From assembly GCA_902593235.1 (NCBI GenBank), contig CACJHS010000003.1, forward strand, positions 1-62,201: DNA of 62,201 nucleotides, given 5' to 3'. The DNA is from an uncultured Pelagibacteraceae bacterium (GTDB taxonomy: Bacteria; Pseudomonadota; Alphaproteobacteria; Pelagibacterales; Pelagibacteraceae). Positions 10,434 to 24,314 of the stretch are shown here, in pieces. Within the stretch, counting starts at the first letter, position 1. Each line of letters begins with the position of its first letter. The translations under genes and the position numbers were made by a program. The notes under the pieces are model-generated. The model was not told where the DNA came from. It searched no databases and saw only the letters and a list, made by a program, of their open reading frames with translations.

Positions 10434-11326
10434 TTTCTTCCAAAGTCAGGTTTATCAATATCTTGTTTCAATTTGATGATTTTTGACCTTACTTTTTTAG
10501 TCTGAGTAAGTTTCTTTACAATAGACTTATTATTTTTTGAATTAATATCTTTTTTAAATTGATTTAAATTTTTAATAAATAAATCAATCGCTTTTGAAAT
10601 ATTATTTTTATTGTTAAAAAAAATATCTCTCCACATGATTTCATTTGATGCTGCTATCCTAGAAAAATCTCGTAATCCACCAGCACTATATTTGATTAGC
10701 TCATAATTTTGTTTTTTTTCAAAATCTTGTGCAGATTTCACCAGATTATATGCAATTAAGTGTGGTAAATGACTAGTAATAGAAAAAATTTTGTCATGTT
10801 TTTCAGCGCTCATAACAACTACTTTTGCTCCAATTTTTTTCCAAAACTTAGTTAGAATATTTATGTTATTTTTTTTAATATTTTTTTCTTTAATTATTAT
10901 GCACCATCTATCAGTAAACATATTTTCTTTACCATGCTCTGGTCCACTGACCTCTGATCCAGCTATTGGGTGACTTTGAATCCAATGAATACCTTTCTTT
11001 AAAAATTTATTTATAATTTTAGAAGTTTCAATTTTTGAAGAACCAATATCTGTAATCAAAGTTTTTGATGGTATAAATTTATTAATTTTTAAAATAATAT
11101 TTTTGTATTCACTCATTGGTGTACAAAAGACGATTAAATCGGAATTACTTACACCTTCTTTTAATGATTTAACAATTGTTCCAGGTAATTTTAATTTTTT
11201 TATCTTAGCAATATTTGATTTTGATTTTTCATAAATAAATATTTTTTTTGCTATTTTTTTTTTGCTAATACGCCTTAATAAAGATGAACCTAATAATCCA
11301 CAGCCAATAATTAAAATATTTTTCAT
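10430..11326 (-). CDS. tyrA: Prephenate/arogenate dehydrogenase
   Basis: GCGLLGSSLLR Rossmann motif, DIGSSK, HPIAGSEVSGPEH. Confidence 0.9.
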   Translation of the reverse strand: MKNILIIGCGLLGSSLLRRISKKKIAKKIFIYEKSKSNIAKIKKLKLPGTIVKSLKEGVSNSDLIVFCTPMSEYKNIILKINKFIPSKTLITDIGSSKIETSKIINKFLKKGIHWIQSHPIAGSEVSGPEHGKENMFTDRWCIIIKEKNIKKNNINILTKFWKKIGAKVVVMSAEKHDKIFSITSHLPHLIAYNLVKSAQDFEKKQNYELIKYSAGGLRDFSRIAASNEIMWRDIFFNNKNNISKAIDLFIKNLNQFKKDINSKNNKSIVKKLTQTKKVRSKIIKLKQDIDKPDFGRN

Positions 11327-12408
11327 TTTTTCAATACTTGCTTAATAACACCCATAAATTTTAAGTTTTCTTTTTTAGATCCAATAGTTAACCTTAATTT
11401 ATTCTTTATATGATAACCATCTTCTGTTGATCTTAAAATAATTCCCTTATTTTTAAGTTTTTCATACAGAAATTTTGCTGAATATCTGCATTTTTCAAAA
11501 TTAAGTAACAAAAAATTTGCTGAAACTGAATTTGAAAAAATATTATATGTCTCAAGGAATTTCTTAATTTTTTCAGAATATAATAAATTATGTCTAATCG
11601 ATTTATTTATGAAAGATTTATCCTTCAGTGACTCGGTGGCAGCTAATTGAGCAATACCATTTACATTAAATGGTGGTTTTATAACATTTAGTGCATCAAC
11701 TATTTTTTTTGATCCATATCCCCAACCTACTCTAAGAGAAGCTAATCCAAACATTTTTGAAAAAGTTCTAAGGATGAAAACATTGTCTTTATTTTTAAAT
11801 AAATCTAACCCAGATGAATAATCTTTGTTTTTCATATATTCTGCATAGGCATCATCTATAACTAATAAAATTTTTTTATTTAATCTTTTTCTTAATTCTA
11901 AAACTTCTTTTTTCGTTAAGTAAGTTCCTGTAGGATTGTTTGGGTTAGCTATAAACACAATTTTAGTTTTTTTTGTTATTTTTTTTAAAATTTCATTGAC
12001 TGAAACTTTAAAATTAATTTCTTTTGCAAATACAACTTTTGCACCTACAATTTTTGAGTAAATTCTGTACATTAAAAAACTGTACTCTGGTACTACAACC
12101 TCATCTTTTGGGTTTAAAAACAACTGACAGAGCATTTGAATAACTTCATCTGAACCAGCTCCACAAATAATTTTCTCAAAATTACATTTATAGGCTTTGG
12201 ATATTGCTTTTCTTAAATTTTGAGATTTTCCATCTGGATATTTATCTAAATTCAGATTTTTGTTTGATATTATTTTCTTTGCTTTAGGGCTCATACCTAA
12301 AGCAGACTCATTTGCAGAAAGCTTAATTACGTTCTTAAGTTTCTTAACTTTTGATTTACCAGGCTTATAAGCCTCAATTTTAAATTTTTTGAAATTTGGA
12401 GTTATCAT
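11323..12408 (-). CDS. hisC: Histidinol-phosphate aminotransferase
   Basis: KLSANESALGMSPKA, GAGSDEVIQMLCQLF, NPNNPTGTY, RTFSKMFGLASLRVGWGYG. Confidence 0.92.
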   Translation of the reverse strand: MITPNFKKFKIEAYKPGKSKVKKLKNVIKLSANESALGMSPKAKKIISNKNLNLDKYPDGKSQNLRKAISKAYKCNFEKIICGAGSDEVIQMLCQLFLNPKDEVVVPEYSFLMYRIYSKIVGAKVVFAKEINFKVSVNEILKKITKKTKIVFIANPNNPTGTYLTKKEVLELRKRLNKKILLVIDDAYAEYMKNKDYSSGLDLFKNKDNVFILRTFSKMFGLASLRVGWGYGSKKIVDALNVIKPPFNVNGIAQLAATESLKDKSFINKSIRHNLLYSEKIKKFLETYNIFSNSVSANFLLLNFEKCRYSAKFLYEKLKNKGIILRSTEDGYHIKNKLRLTIGSKKENLKFMGVIKQVLKK

Positions 12409-12481
12409 TTTTTTTAATTTATGTGCTCTTTATAGATAAAATTACAAAATTTTATAGAGAATAAGAGGATTTTTTAAAAAA

Positions 12482-12510
12482 TTGACATAATAAATAAGTT
12501 CTAGTAAAAA
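12482..12510 (+). promoter_or_regulatory. Putative promoter of the metX riboswitch transcript
   Basis: TTGACA (12482-12487), 17-nt spacer, TAAAAA (12505-12510); predicted start ~12517, the first base of the riboswitch P1 stem. Confidence 0.6.
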
Positions 12511-12514
12511 AATT

Positions 12515-12564
12515 ATGCGCTGATTTAACTGAATTGCGAGCGCTTAAAAAAAACCGCTAAAATA
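12515..12564 (+). ncRNA. SAM-II riboswitch upstream of metX
   Basis: ATGCGCTGATTTAACTGAATTGCGAGCGCTTAAAAAAAACCGCTAAAATA. P1 GCGCT/AGCGC; conserved GATTTAAC, ATTGC and GCTAAAA match the SAM-II consensus I recall. Confidence 0.92.
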
Positions 12565-12600
12565 GTTTTTTTTCTCACAATTCGAAACAGTCAAAAAACT

Positions 12601-13716
12601 ATGAATACTGAGAAAAGAATAAAAACTTTAATTGTAAAGAAACCACTAAAATTAGACTGTGGAAAGACCATAAAAGATTTTCCTATAGCCTATGAAACTT
12701 ACGGTTCACTTAATTCAAAAAAAGATAATGCAATATTAGTTTTTCATGCTCTAACAGGAGATCAATTTGTAACCGGAATAAACCCTGTAACTAACAAAGA
12801 GGGTTGGTGGAGTTATGCAGTAGGTCCTGATAAAGCTATCGATACGAATAAATTTTTTGTTATTTGCTCTAACGTAATTGGTGGATGTATGGGATCATAC
12901 GGACCAAGTCATAAAGATCATGATCAAAAAATTTTTGGAACAAATTTTCCCGTTATTACAATTAATGATATGGTGAATGCTCAATATAATTTACTTGATC
13001 ATTTTGGTATTGATAAACTGTTTTCTATAACTGGTGGTTCAATGGGAGGTATGCAAGTCCTTCAGTTTATTAGCAACTTTCCTGATAAATCTAAAACAGT
13101 AATACCAATAGCAACCACATCCAGTCATTCAGCACAAAATATTGCTTTTAACGAACTAGGCAGACAAGCTATTACAGCTGATAGTAACTGGAAAGAAGGA
13201 AACTATACATCAAACAATACTAATCCTGGAAAGGGTTTGGCTGTAGCTAGAATGGCAGCTCATATTACTTATTTATCTAAAAAAGGTTTGCAGGAAAAAT
13301 TTGGAAGAAAGTTACAAGAAAGAGAAGATCTTAATTTTGGATTTGACGCTGATTTTCAAATAGAAAGTTATTTAAGATATCAGGGCTCAGTTTTCGTAGA
13401 TAGATTTGATGCAAATAGTTATCTTTATATTACTAGAGCTATGGATTATTTTGATTTAGCCAAACAATTCAATGGTAATCTTTCAGAAGCATTTATAAAT
13501 ACAAACGCAAAATTTTTTATAATTTCTTTTACTTCAGATTGGCTTTATCCAACCCAAGAAAACAAAGATATTGTGATTGCTTTAAACTCAATAGGAGCTG
13601 ATGTTGGATTTGTAGAAATTGAGTCAGATAAAGGTCACGACTCCTTTTTACTAGACGTTCCTGATTTCTTAAGTGCACTTAAAAACTTTTTAGATAAATC
13701 TTACGAAGAAAATTAA
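12601..13716 (+). CDS. metX: Homoserine O-acetyltransferase
   Basis: DKFFVICSNVIGGCMGSYGPS, GGSMGGMQ nucleophile elbow, GHDSFLLD. Confidence 0.94.
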   Translation: MNTEKRIKTLIVKKPLKLDCGKTIKDFPIAYETYGSLNSKKDNAILVFHALTGDQFVTGINPVTNKEGWWSYAVGPDKAIDTNKFFVICSNVIGGCMGSYGPSHKDHDQKIFGTNFPVITINDMVNAQYNLLDHFGIDKLFSITGGSMGGMQVLQFISNFPDKSKTVIPIATTSSHSAQNIAFNELGRQAITADSNWKEGNYTSNNTNPGKGLAVARMAAHITYLSKKGLQEKFGRKLQEREDLNFGFDADFQIESYLRYQGSVFVDRFDANSYLYITRAMDYFDLAKQFNGNLSEAFINTNAKFFIISFTSDWLYPTQENKDIVIALNSIGADVGFVEIESDKGHDSFLLDVPDFLSALKNFLDKSYEEN

Positions 13717-13718
13717 TT

Positions 13719-14315
13719 ATGAAAAATGAATTTCAGGTAATAGCAGATTTAATTGAAAAAGATAAGAAGGTCTTAGATGTAGGTTGTGCCGATGGAACCT
13801 TGATGAAATTTTTAAAGGATAACAAAAACATAAATATAAGAGGATTAGAGATTTCAAAAGAAAAAGTGCAAGAATGTATTGCTAAAGGTTTAACTGTAAT
13901 TGAAGGAAATGCTGAAAAAGATTTAAAGCAATTTCCAGACAAATCATTTGATTATGTTGTTTTAAGTCAAACCCTTCAAGCTTTTCTTAATCCTGAATTA
14001 GTTTTAGATGAACTTTTAAGAGTTGGAAAAAAAGCAATAGTTACAATTCCTAATTTTGGATACTGGAAAGTAAGATTTCATTTATTATTTAAAGGTACAA
14101 TGCCAATTACAAAAACATTACCAGATGAATGGTATAACACACCAAATTTACATATGTGTACAATCAAAGATTTTTTTCACTTTGTAAAATCAAAAGATAT
14201 TAAAATTTTTAAATCACTCGCTTTAAATAATCTTAATTCATCAGTAATAAATGAGGGTAATTTAGGGCTTAAAAATTTGTTTGCAGATCTAGGTATTTTT
14301 TTGATAGAAAAATAA
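13719..14315 (+). CDS. metW: Methionine biosynthesis protein MetW
   Basis: VLDVGCADGTLM, SQTLQAFLNPELVLDELLRVGKKAIVTIPNFGYWKVR; directly after metX. Confidence 0.93.
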   Translation: MKNEFQVIADLIEKDKKVLDVGCADGTLMKFLKDNKNINIRGLEISKEKVQECIAKGLTVIEGNAEKDLKQFPDKSFDYVVLSQTLQAFLNPELVLDELLRVGKKAIVTIPNFGYWKVRFHLLFKGTMPITKTLPDEWYNTPNLHMCTIKDFFHFVKSKDIKIFKSLALNNLNSSVINEGNLGLKNLFADLGIFLIEK

Positions 14316-14316
14316 A

Positions 14317-15036
14317 ATGCGTATTGAAATTATACCCTGTCTTCAAGACAACTATAGCTATTTAATAATAGACGAAAGTAACAATTTTGCATGTGTTGTA
14401 GATCCCAGTGAGTCTGAACCAATAATTAATTTCCTAAAAAATAAAAAAATAAAATTAAAATATATTCTTAACACTCATCATCATCATGATCATATCGGAG
14501 GAAATCAAGAATTAAAAAAAAAATATGGATCAGTTGTTGTAGGTTTTAAAGGAGACTCAAAAAGAATACCCGGAATAGACACATTGTTAGAAGACAATCA
14601 AATATGGAAAGCTGAAAACTTTGAAGCTAAAATTATGCATATACCTGGACATACTTCAGGCCATATTTGTTTTAATTTTTTTAAAGAAAAATTAGTTTTT
14701 ACAGGAGACACACTTTTCTCACTTGGTTGTGGAAAAATATTTGAGGGCTCTTATGAGGAAATGTTTGAGTCTTTAAACAAAATTAAATCATTACCAAAAG
14801 ATACAAAAATTTATTGTGGTCATGAATACACTCTTAACAATGCAAAATTTTGTAAAAAATATGATTCCGAAAACAAAGATTTACAAAAAAAAATAGAAAA
14901 AATAGAAAATTTAAGAGAAAATGGAATTCCAACCATACCTTCAACTTTAAAAGAGGAATTGGAGTGTAATATATTTTTAAGAGCAAAAGATGTTAAAACC
15001 TTTTCAAAATTAAGAGATTTTAAGGATAATTTCTAA
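14317..15036 (+). CDS. gloB: Hydroxyacylglutathione hydrolase (glyoxalase II)
   Basis: DNYSYLI, THHHHDHIGGN, PGHTSGHI, FTGDTLFSLGCGKIFEG. Confidence 0.92.
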   Translation: MRIEIIPCLQDNYSYLIIDESNNFACVVDPSESEPIINFLKNKKIKLKYILNTHHHHDHIGGNQELKKKYGSVVVGFKGDSKRIPGIDTLLEDNQIWKAENFEAKIMHIPGHTSGHICFNFFKEKLVFTGDTLFSLGCGKIFEGSYEEMFESLNKIKSLPKDTKIYCGHEYTLNNAKFCKKYDSENKDLQKKIEKIENLRENGIPTIPSTLKEELECNIFLRAKDVKTFSKLRDFKDNF

Positions 15037-15046
15037 TTAATTCGGC

Positions 15047-15074
15047 TTGACTAAAGGCTGACTACAACTATATT
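15047..15074 (+). promoter_or_regulatory. Putative promoter of rplU-rpmA
   Basis: TTGACT (15047-15052), 16-nt spacer, TATATT (15069-15074), ~27 nt before rplU. Confidence 0.55.
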
Positions 15075-15100
15075 GCGGTAACTTTAAATTAAATCATAAT

Positions 15101-15499
15101 ATGTCATACGCAGTAATTAAAACAGGTGGAAAACAGTATAAAGTAAAATCTGGAGAAATTCTAAAGATTGAAAAACTACCAGACTCTAAACCTGAGACTA
15201 AAATAGAGTTTAATGAAATTTTGGCATACGGTGATGATAAATCAATTGAAATTGGAACTCCAAATGTTGAGGGCGCAAAAGTAGAGGCTGATTTAATTAA
15301 AAATAGCAAAAATAGAACTATTTTAATTTTTAAAAAAAGAAGAAGACAAAATTCAAGAAGAAAAAATGGGCATAGACAAGAATATACTATGATAAGAATT
15401 AACAAAATTTTTTCAAAAGATGGTAAAATTTTATCAGAAGCTGAAAAAATTTCTAAAACTTCAAAAAAAGATGAAGTTAAGGAAGCAGTAAGCAAATAG
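15101..15499 (+). CDS. rplU: 50S ribosomal protein L21
   Basis: MSYAVIKTGGKQYKVKSGEILKIEKL; RRRQNSRRKNGHRQEYTMIRI. Confidence 0.95.
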   Translation: MSYAVIKTGGKQYKVKSGEILKIEKLPDSKPETKIEFNEILAYGDDKSIEIGTPNVEGAKVEADLIKNSKNRTILIFKKRRRQNSRRKNGHRQEYTMIRINKIFSKDGKILSEAEKISKTSKKDEVKEAVSK

Positions 15500-15513
15500 T
15501 TATTAGGTAAATT

Positions 15514-15768
15514 ATGGCAACAAAAAAAGCAGGTGGATCATCACGAAACGGACGAGATAGTGCCGGTAGAAGACTTGGTGTAAAAAAGTATGGTGGTGAA
15601 ACAGTAATTCCTGGAAACATAATTGTTAGACAAAGAGGAACTAAGATTTTTCCGGGTGAAAATGTTGGTATGGGTAAAGATCATTCAATATTTTCAGTTG
15701 TTAAAGGAAAAGTTGTCTTCAAAAAATCTAAATCAGATAGAACTTTCGTTTCTGTAAAGCCCAATTAA
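15514..15768 (+). CDS. rpmA: 50S ribosomal protein L27
   Basis: [29 protein letters not shown]. Confidence 0.97.
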   Translation: MATKKAGGSSRNGRDSAGRRLGVKKYGGETVIPGNIIVRQRGTKIFPGENVGMGKDHSIFSVVKGKVVFKKSKSDRTFVSVKPN

Positions 15769-15784
15769 TAGTACAACCAATTAA

Positions 15785-17879
<2,095 letters not shown>

Positions 17880-19130
17880 ATGATTAAATATATGAATTTA
17901 ATTGGAATAAAAGCTCGAAAAGCTAGTGAGTATAAAGTTACAACTGAAGTAAAAAATAAAGTCTTAAATGATTACGCGAAATTAATTAAGAATGAAAAAA
18001 AATTTATTATTAATCAGAATTCAAAAGATATTAATTACGCAAGAAAAAAAGGTTTAAAAGAGAACTTAATCAAAAGACTTCATTTAAATGAAAATAAATT
18101 AAATGGAATTGTAAATTCTATTTTAAAAATAGCTAAATTAAGAGACCCTATAGACAACACTTTAGACAAATGGAAAAGACCAAATGGTTTGAATATAAAA
18201 AGAGTATCAATACCAATTGGAGTTATTGGTGTTATTTATGAAAGTAGACCAAATGTAACTTCAGATGTTGCTAGTCTTTGTTTTAAATCTGGAAATGTAG
18301 TTATTTTGAAAGGAGGCTCTGAGGCTATAAACTCAAACAGAGCTCTAGCTAAATTATTTAGAAAAGCACTTAAAAAAAATAAAGTTGATGAAAACTTTAT
18401 TCAATTTATTGACTCAAAACAAAGAAAACTTGTGGATATTATGCTTTCTAAAATGAAAAAATATATCGATGTAATCATACCTCGTGGTGGAAAAAATTTA
18501 GTTAAAAAAGTTTTAGAGTTATCCAAAGTGCCTATAATTGGACACCTAGAGGGGCTTTGTCATACTTATATAGATAAAGATGCTGAATTAAAAATGGCTA
18601 AAAAAGTTGTCTATAACGCTAAATTAAGAAATACAAGTATTTGTGGTGCAACTGAAACAATTCTTATTCATAAAAATATGGTCAAAAAATTCTGCAATCC
18701 AATTTTGCAGACACTTGAAAATAGTGGTTGTAAAATAATTGGCGATAAAATTTTGAAAAGTTATTACAAAGGTCAAATATATCCTGCAAAAGAAAAAGAT
18801 TGGTCAACCGAATATTTAGCATCAATTGTATCTGTTAAAGTTGTTAAAAATTCTGAGGAGGCAATAAAGCATATTAATAAATACGGAACTATGCACACTG
18901 ACTCCATCATTACAAAAAATAAAAAAACAGCAAAATATTTCTTAAAAAATGTTAAAAGCTCAATTGCAATGCATAACACCTCAACTCAATTTGCTGATGG
19001 CGGTGAATTTGGATTTGGTGGAGAAGTTGGAATTTCTACTAATACACTACCACCGAGAGGTCCTGTAGGTTTAAATCAATTGATTTCATATAAATATGAA
19101 ATCACTAGTAATGGTAAAATAAGAAATTAA
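17880..19130 (+). CDS. proA: Gamma-glutamyl phosphate reductase
   Basis: GVIGVIYESRPNVTSDVASLCFKSGN, HLEGLCHTYID, ADGGEFGFGGEVGISTNTLPPRGPVGL. Confidence 0.96.
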   Translation: MIKYMNLIGIKARKASEYKVTTEVKNKVLNDYAKLIKNEKKFIINQNSKDINYARKKGLKENLIKRLHLNENKLNGIVNSILKIAKLRDPIDNTLDKWKRPNGLNIKRVSIPIGVIGVIYESRPNVTSDVASLCFKSGNVVILKGGSEAINSNRALAKLFRKALKKNKVDENFIQFIDSKQRKLVDIMLSKMKKYIDVIIPRGGKNLVKKVLELSKVPIIGHLEGLCHTYIDKDAELKMAKKVVYNAKLRNTSICGATETILIHKNMVKKFCNPILQTLENSGCKIIGDKILKSYYKGQIYPAKEKDWSTEYLASIVSVKVVKNSEEAIKHINKYGTMHTDSIITKNKKTAKYFLKNVKSSIAMHNTSTQFADGGEFGFGGEVGISTNTLPPRGPVGLNQLISYKYEITSNGKIRN

Positions 19131-19131
19131 A

Positions 19132-19653
19132 TTGAATAACACAAAAATAAAAATTGGTGTATTGGGTGGATCGTTTGATCCTGCTCATAAAGGACATTTA
19201 GCAATTTCGAAGGAAGCAAAAAAAAGATTTAAACTAAAAAAAGTTATTTGGGCAATTACAAAAAAAAATCCGTTTAAAATTGAGAGCAAAACATCTGTTA
19301 ATGTCAGAATTAAATATTGTAAAAAAATAATTGGTACAAATTCATTTATTAAAGTTAAATTTTACGAAAAAATTATTAAATCAAATAAAACTATAAATTT
19401 AATCAATCATTTAAAAAAAGGTAAAAATATTGAAATTTATTTTTTAATGGGTGCCGACAACCTTATTAACTTTCATAAATGGCATAAATCTAAATTAATT
19501 TCAAAAAAATGTAACATTCTAGTTTTTGACAGACATGGGTATAAAAAAAATTCTTTAAAATCAAAGACATTTAAGCAACTTAGTAAAGACAATCTAGAGT
19601 TTATTGAGTTTAATAAAGTCAACATTTCATCTTCTCAATTAAGAAAAATTTGA
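19132..19653 (+). CDS. nadD: Nicotinate-nucleotide adenylyltransferase
   Basis: GVLGGSFDPAHKGHL nucleotidyltransferase motif, FLMGADNLINFHKWHK, SSSQLRK. Confidence 0.9.
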   Translation: MNNTKIKIGVLGGSFDPAHKGHLAISKEAKKRFKLKKVIWAITKKNPFKIESKTSVNVRIKYCKKIIGTNSFIKVKFYEKIIKSNKTINLINHLKKGKNIEIYFLMGADNLINFHKWHKSKLISKKCNILVFDRHGYKKNSLKSKTFKQLSKDNLEFIEFNKVNISSSQLRKI

Positions 19654-19670
19654 TAATCTAAAATTAATTA

Positions 19671-20021
19671 ATGGACAAAATTTCAGACTTAAAAGAAATT
19701 GTAATCAACACACTAGATCTCAATAAAGCTCAGGACATTGTAACTATTGATCTTAAAGACAAAAGTTCTATGGCTGATTACATGATCATAGCAAGCGGAA
19801 CTTCATCTAGACATATCCAGTCTTTATCGGAACAAGTTTTAGAAAAACTTAAAAATAATGGTGTAAAAGACTCTAAAATTGAAGGCAAAGAAAGTGGAGA
19901 ATGGAAGCTTGTTGATGGGATTGATTTAATTGTTCATATTTTTCACCCAGAGAAAAGAAAATTTTACGAATTAGAGAAAATTTGGTCAGAACTAATTCCA
20001 AAAGAAAAAGTGATGATATGA
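19671..20021 (+). CDS. rsfS: Ribosomal silencing factor RsfS
   Basis: MADYMIIASGTSSRHIQSL, GEWKLVDGIDLIVHIFHPEKRKFYELEKIWS. Confidence 0.92.
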   Translation: MDKISDLKEIVINTLDLNKAQDIVTIDLKDKSSMADYMIIASGTSSRHIQSLSEQVLEKLKNNGVKDSKIEGKESGEWKLVDGIDLIVHIFHPEKRKFYELEKIWSELIPKEKVMI

Positions 20022-21156
20022 GAAAAATTAAATTTTTATCACTAATTTTTTTTCTTTTTTTTGTTTAAATAAAACAGTTATTTCAGCTGAAATTGATATT
20101 TATAAAAAAATTGATCTTTTCGGTGAAGTTCTAGAAAAAATAAATAAAGAATATGTTGATGAGATCGATCAATCTGAAAGTATGGACTCTGCTATCAATG
20201 GTCTTTTACAATCACTCGATCCATATTCAGCATACATGTCTCCTAAAATTTTTGAGGAAATGCAAACTGATACTAAAGGAGAGTTTGGGGGACTTGGAAT
20301 AGAAGTAAGTATGGAAGCTGGTGTGGTGAAGGTTATTTCTCCTATAGATGGTACTCCAGCATCTAGAGCTGGATTAAAAGCTGGAGACTACATTGTAAAA
20401 ATTGACAATATTCAAGTTCAAGGAAAGTCATTAAGTGAAGCTGTTGATATTATGAGAGGTCCAGTAGGAACTTCCATTGAGCTTATTGTAAGAAGAAGGG
20501 GTGTTAAAAAAGCATTAACATTTAATATCGTAAGAGAAGTTATTCAGGTGCAATCAGTTAAATCTGAAATTATAGATGAAAATATTGGTTACATAAGACT
20601 CACATCATTTAATGACAATAGTAGTGATCAAATTAAAAAACAAATAAATGAGTTAAAAAAAAATAAAAAGTTAAATTCATTTATTCTAGATCTAAGAAAC
20701 AATCCTGGCGGACTTTTATCTCAAGCTATTAAAATCTCTGATTTTTTTCTAGAAAATGGAGAAATAGTTTCAACAAAGAGCAGAAAAAAATCTGAAAATA
20801 GAAAGTGGTTTGCGCGAAAAGGTGATATTACAGATGGAAAGACTTTATTAGTTTTAATTAATTATGGATCAGCGTCAGCATCAGAAATAGTAGCTGGAGC
20901 TTTAAAGGATCATAAGAGAGCTATTATTGTTGGTGAAAATAGCTTTGGAAAAGGCTCAGTTCAATCAATAATTCCTCTTAGAAATCGTGGTGCGATACGT
21001 CTTACTGTATCAAAATACTATCTACCTTCAGGAAAATCTATTTCTGAAGTAGGTGTTAGACCTGATATCGAAGTTAATGAGGAAGGTGATGATTTTAGAA
21101 TTAAAACTGATACTGATAATCAACTGAATTACGCTATTAGATTACTCAACGGATAA
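20018..21156 (+). CDS. ctpA: C-terminal processing peptidase (S41), with an apparent 1-nt frameshift in the signal peptide; intact ORF runs only from 20182
   Basis: PDZ domain and S41 motifs (GSASASEIVAGALKDH, GENSFGKGSVQ). ATG 20018 gives MRKIKFLSLIFFLFFV*, while the -1 frame continues CLNKTVISAEIDIYKKIDLFGEVLEKINKEYVDEI into the ORF. Confidence 0.85.
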
Positions 21157-21157
21157 T

Positions 21158-21631
21158 ATGAAAAAAAAATTTAAAGATTTACCACTGAGAAGTGGAGTCG
21201 GAATAGTGTTATTGAATAACCAAAATAAAGTATTCGTGGCAAAAAGAATAGATAATCCTAAAAACTTCTGGCAAATGCCTCAGGGTGGTATTGATGAGGG
21301 AGAAGATAATTTAAAAGCTGCATTTAGAGAACTAGAGGAAGAAACTAGTATCAAAAGCGTAGAACTTATAAAAGAATTAGATGGTACATTAACTTATGAT
21401 TTACCAGATAGATTACTAGGTATTATTTGGAAAGGTAAGTACAAAGGTCAGAAGCAAAAATGGTTTTTAATGCGATTTATTGGAAATGATAATGAAATAA
21501 ATATTAATACATCTAATCCAGAATTTTTAGATTGGAAGTGGATTGACTTAGATTTAATTACTGATGTTGTGGTTGATTTTAAACATCATGTTTACAAAGA
21601 ACTTAAAGAAAAAGTAAAAAAATTAATTTAG
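21158..21631 (+). CDS. rppH: RNA pyrophosphohydrolase (Nudix)
   Basis: RSGVGIVLLN, WQMPQGGIDEGEDNLKAAFRELEEETSI Nudix box. Confidence 0.92.
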   Translation: MKKKFKDLPLRSGVGIVLLNNQNKVFVAKRIDNPKNFWQMPQGGIDEGEDNLKAAFRELEEETSIKSVELIKELDGTLTYDLPDRLLGIIWKGKYKGQKQKWFLMRFIGNDNEININTSNPEFLDWKWIDLDLITDVVVDFKHHVYKELKEKVKKLI

Positions 21632-22014
21632 AGTTTTTAAAACTTCAACTTTTTGATCTGCTAAATATTTAGATTGATCGTTAATATCGGTTTTATTAGC
21701 CTCTTCTTCTGCCTGTTTAAGTAAATCTTGTTGCTTTGATTTATCCATATCAGCAAGATTAAAAATTGTGCTTGTTAAAATAGATAAATTGTTATTTTTG
21801 AACTCAACAATTCCATCTTCAACATAGTAATTTTCATCACCTGATTTTGATAAAATCTTAATTATCCCAGGTTTCAAAAAGGAAATAATAGAAATATGAT
21901 CCTTCAATATTCCCATCTCTCCTTCAAAAGCAGGGACCACAACTTCTGAAACATCATCTTTTACTAAAAAAGATTTTTCAGGATTTACTATTTCAACTTT
22001 AAACTCTTCGCTCA

Positions 22015-22015
<1 letters not shown>
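21623..22015 (-). CDS. atpC: F1 ATP synthase subunit epsilon
   Basis: FKVEIVNPEKSFL, PAFEGEMGILKDHISIISFLKPG; end of the atp operon. Confidence 0.92.
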
Positions 22016-24308
<2,293 letters not shown>

Positions 24309-24314
24309 AAATTA

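Noticed and set aside
15094-15495. 133-aa ORF antisense to rplU, and similar antisense ORFs (e.g. 35308-35868, 38004-38378, 42531-42977, 54831-55415)
   Set aside because: Fully antisense to confident conserved genes, with no recognizable domains; expected by chance in AT-rich coding DNA.
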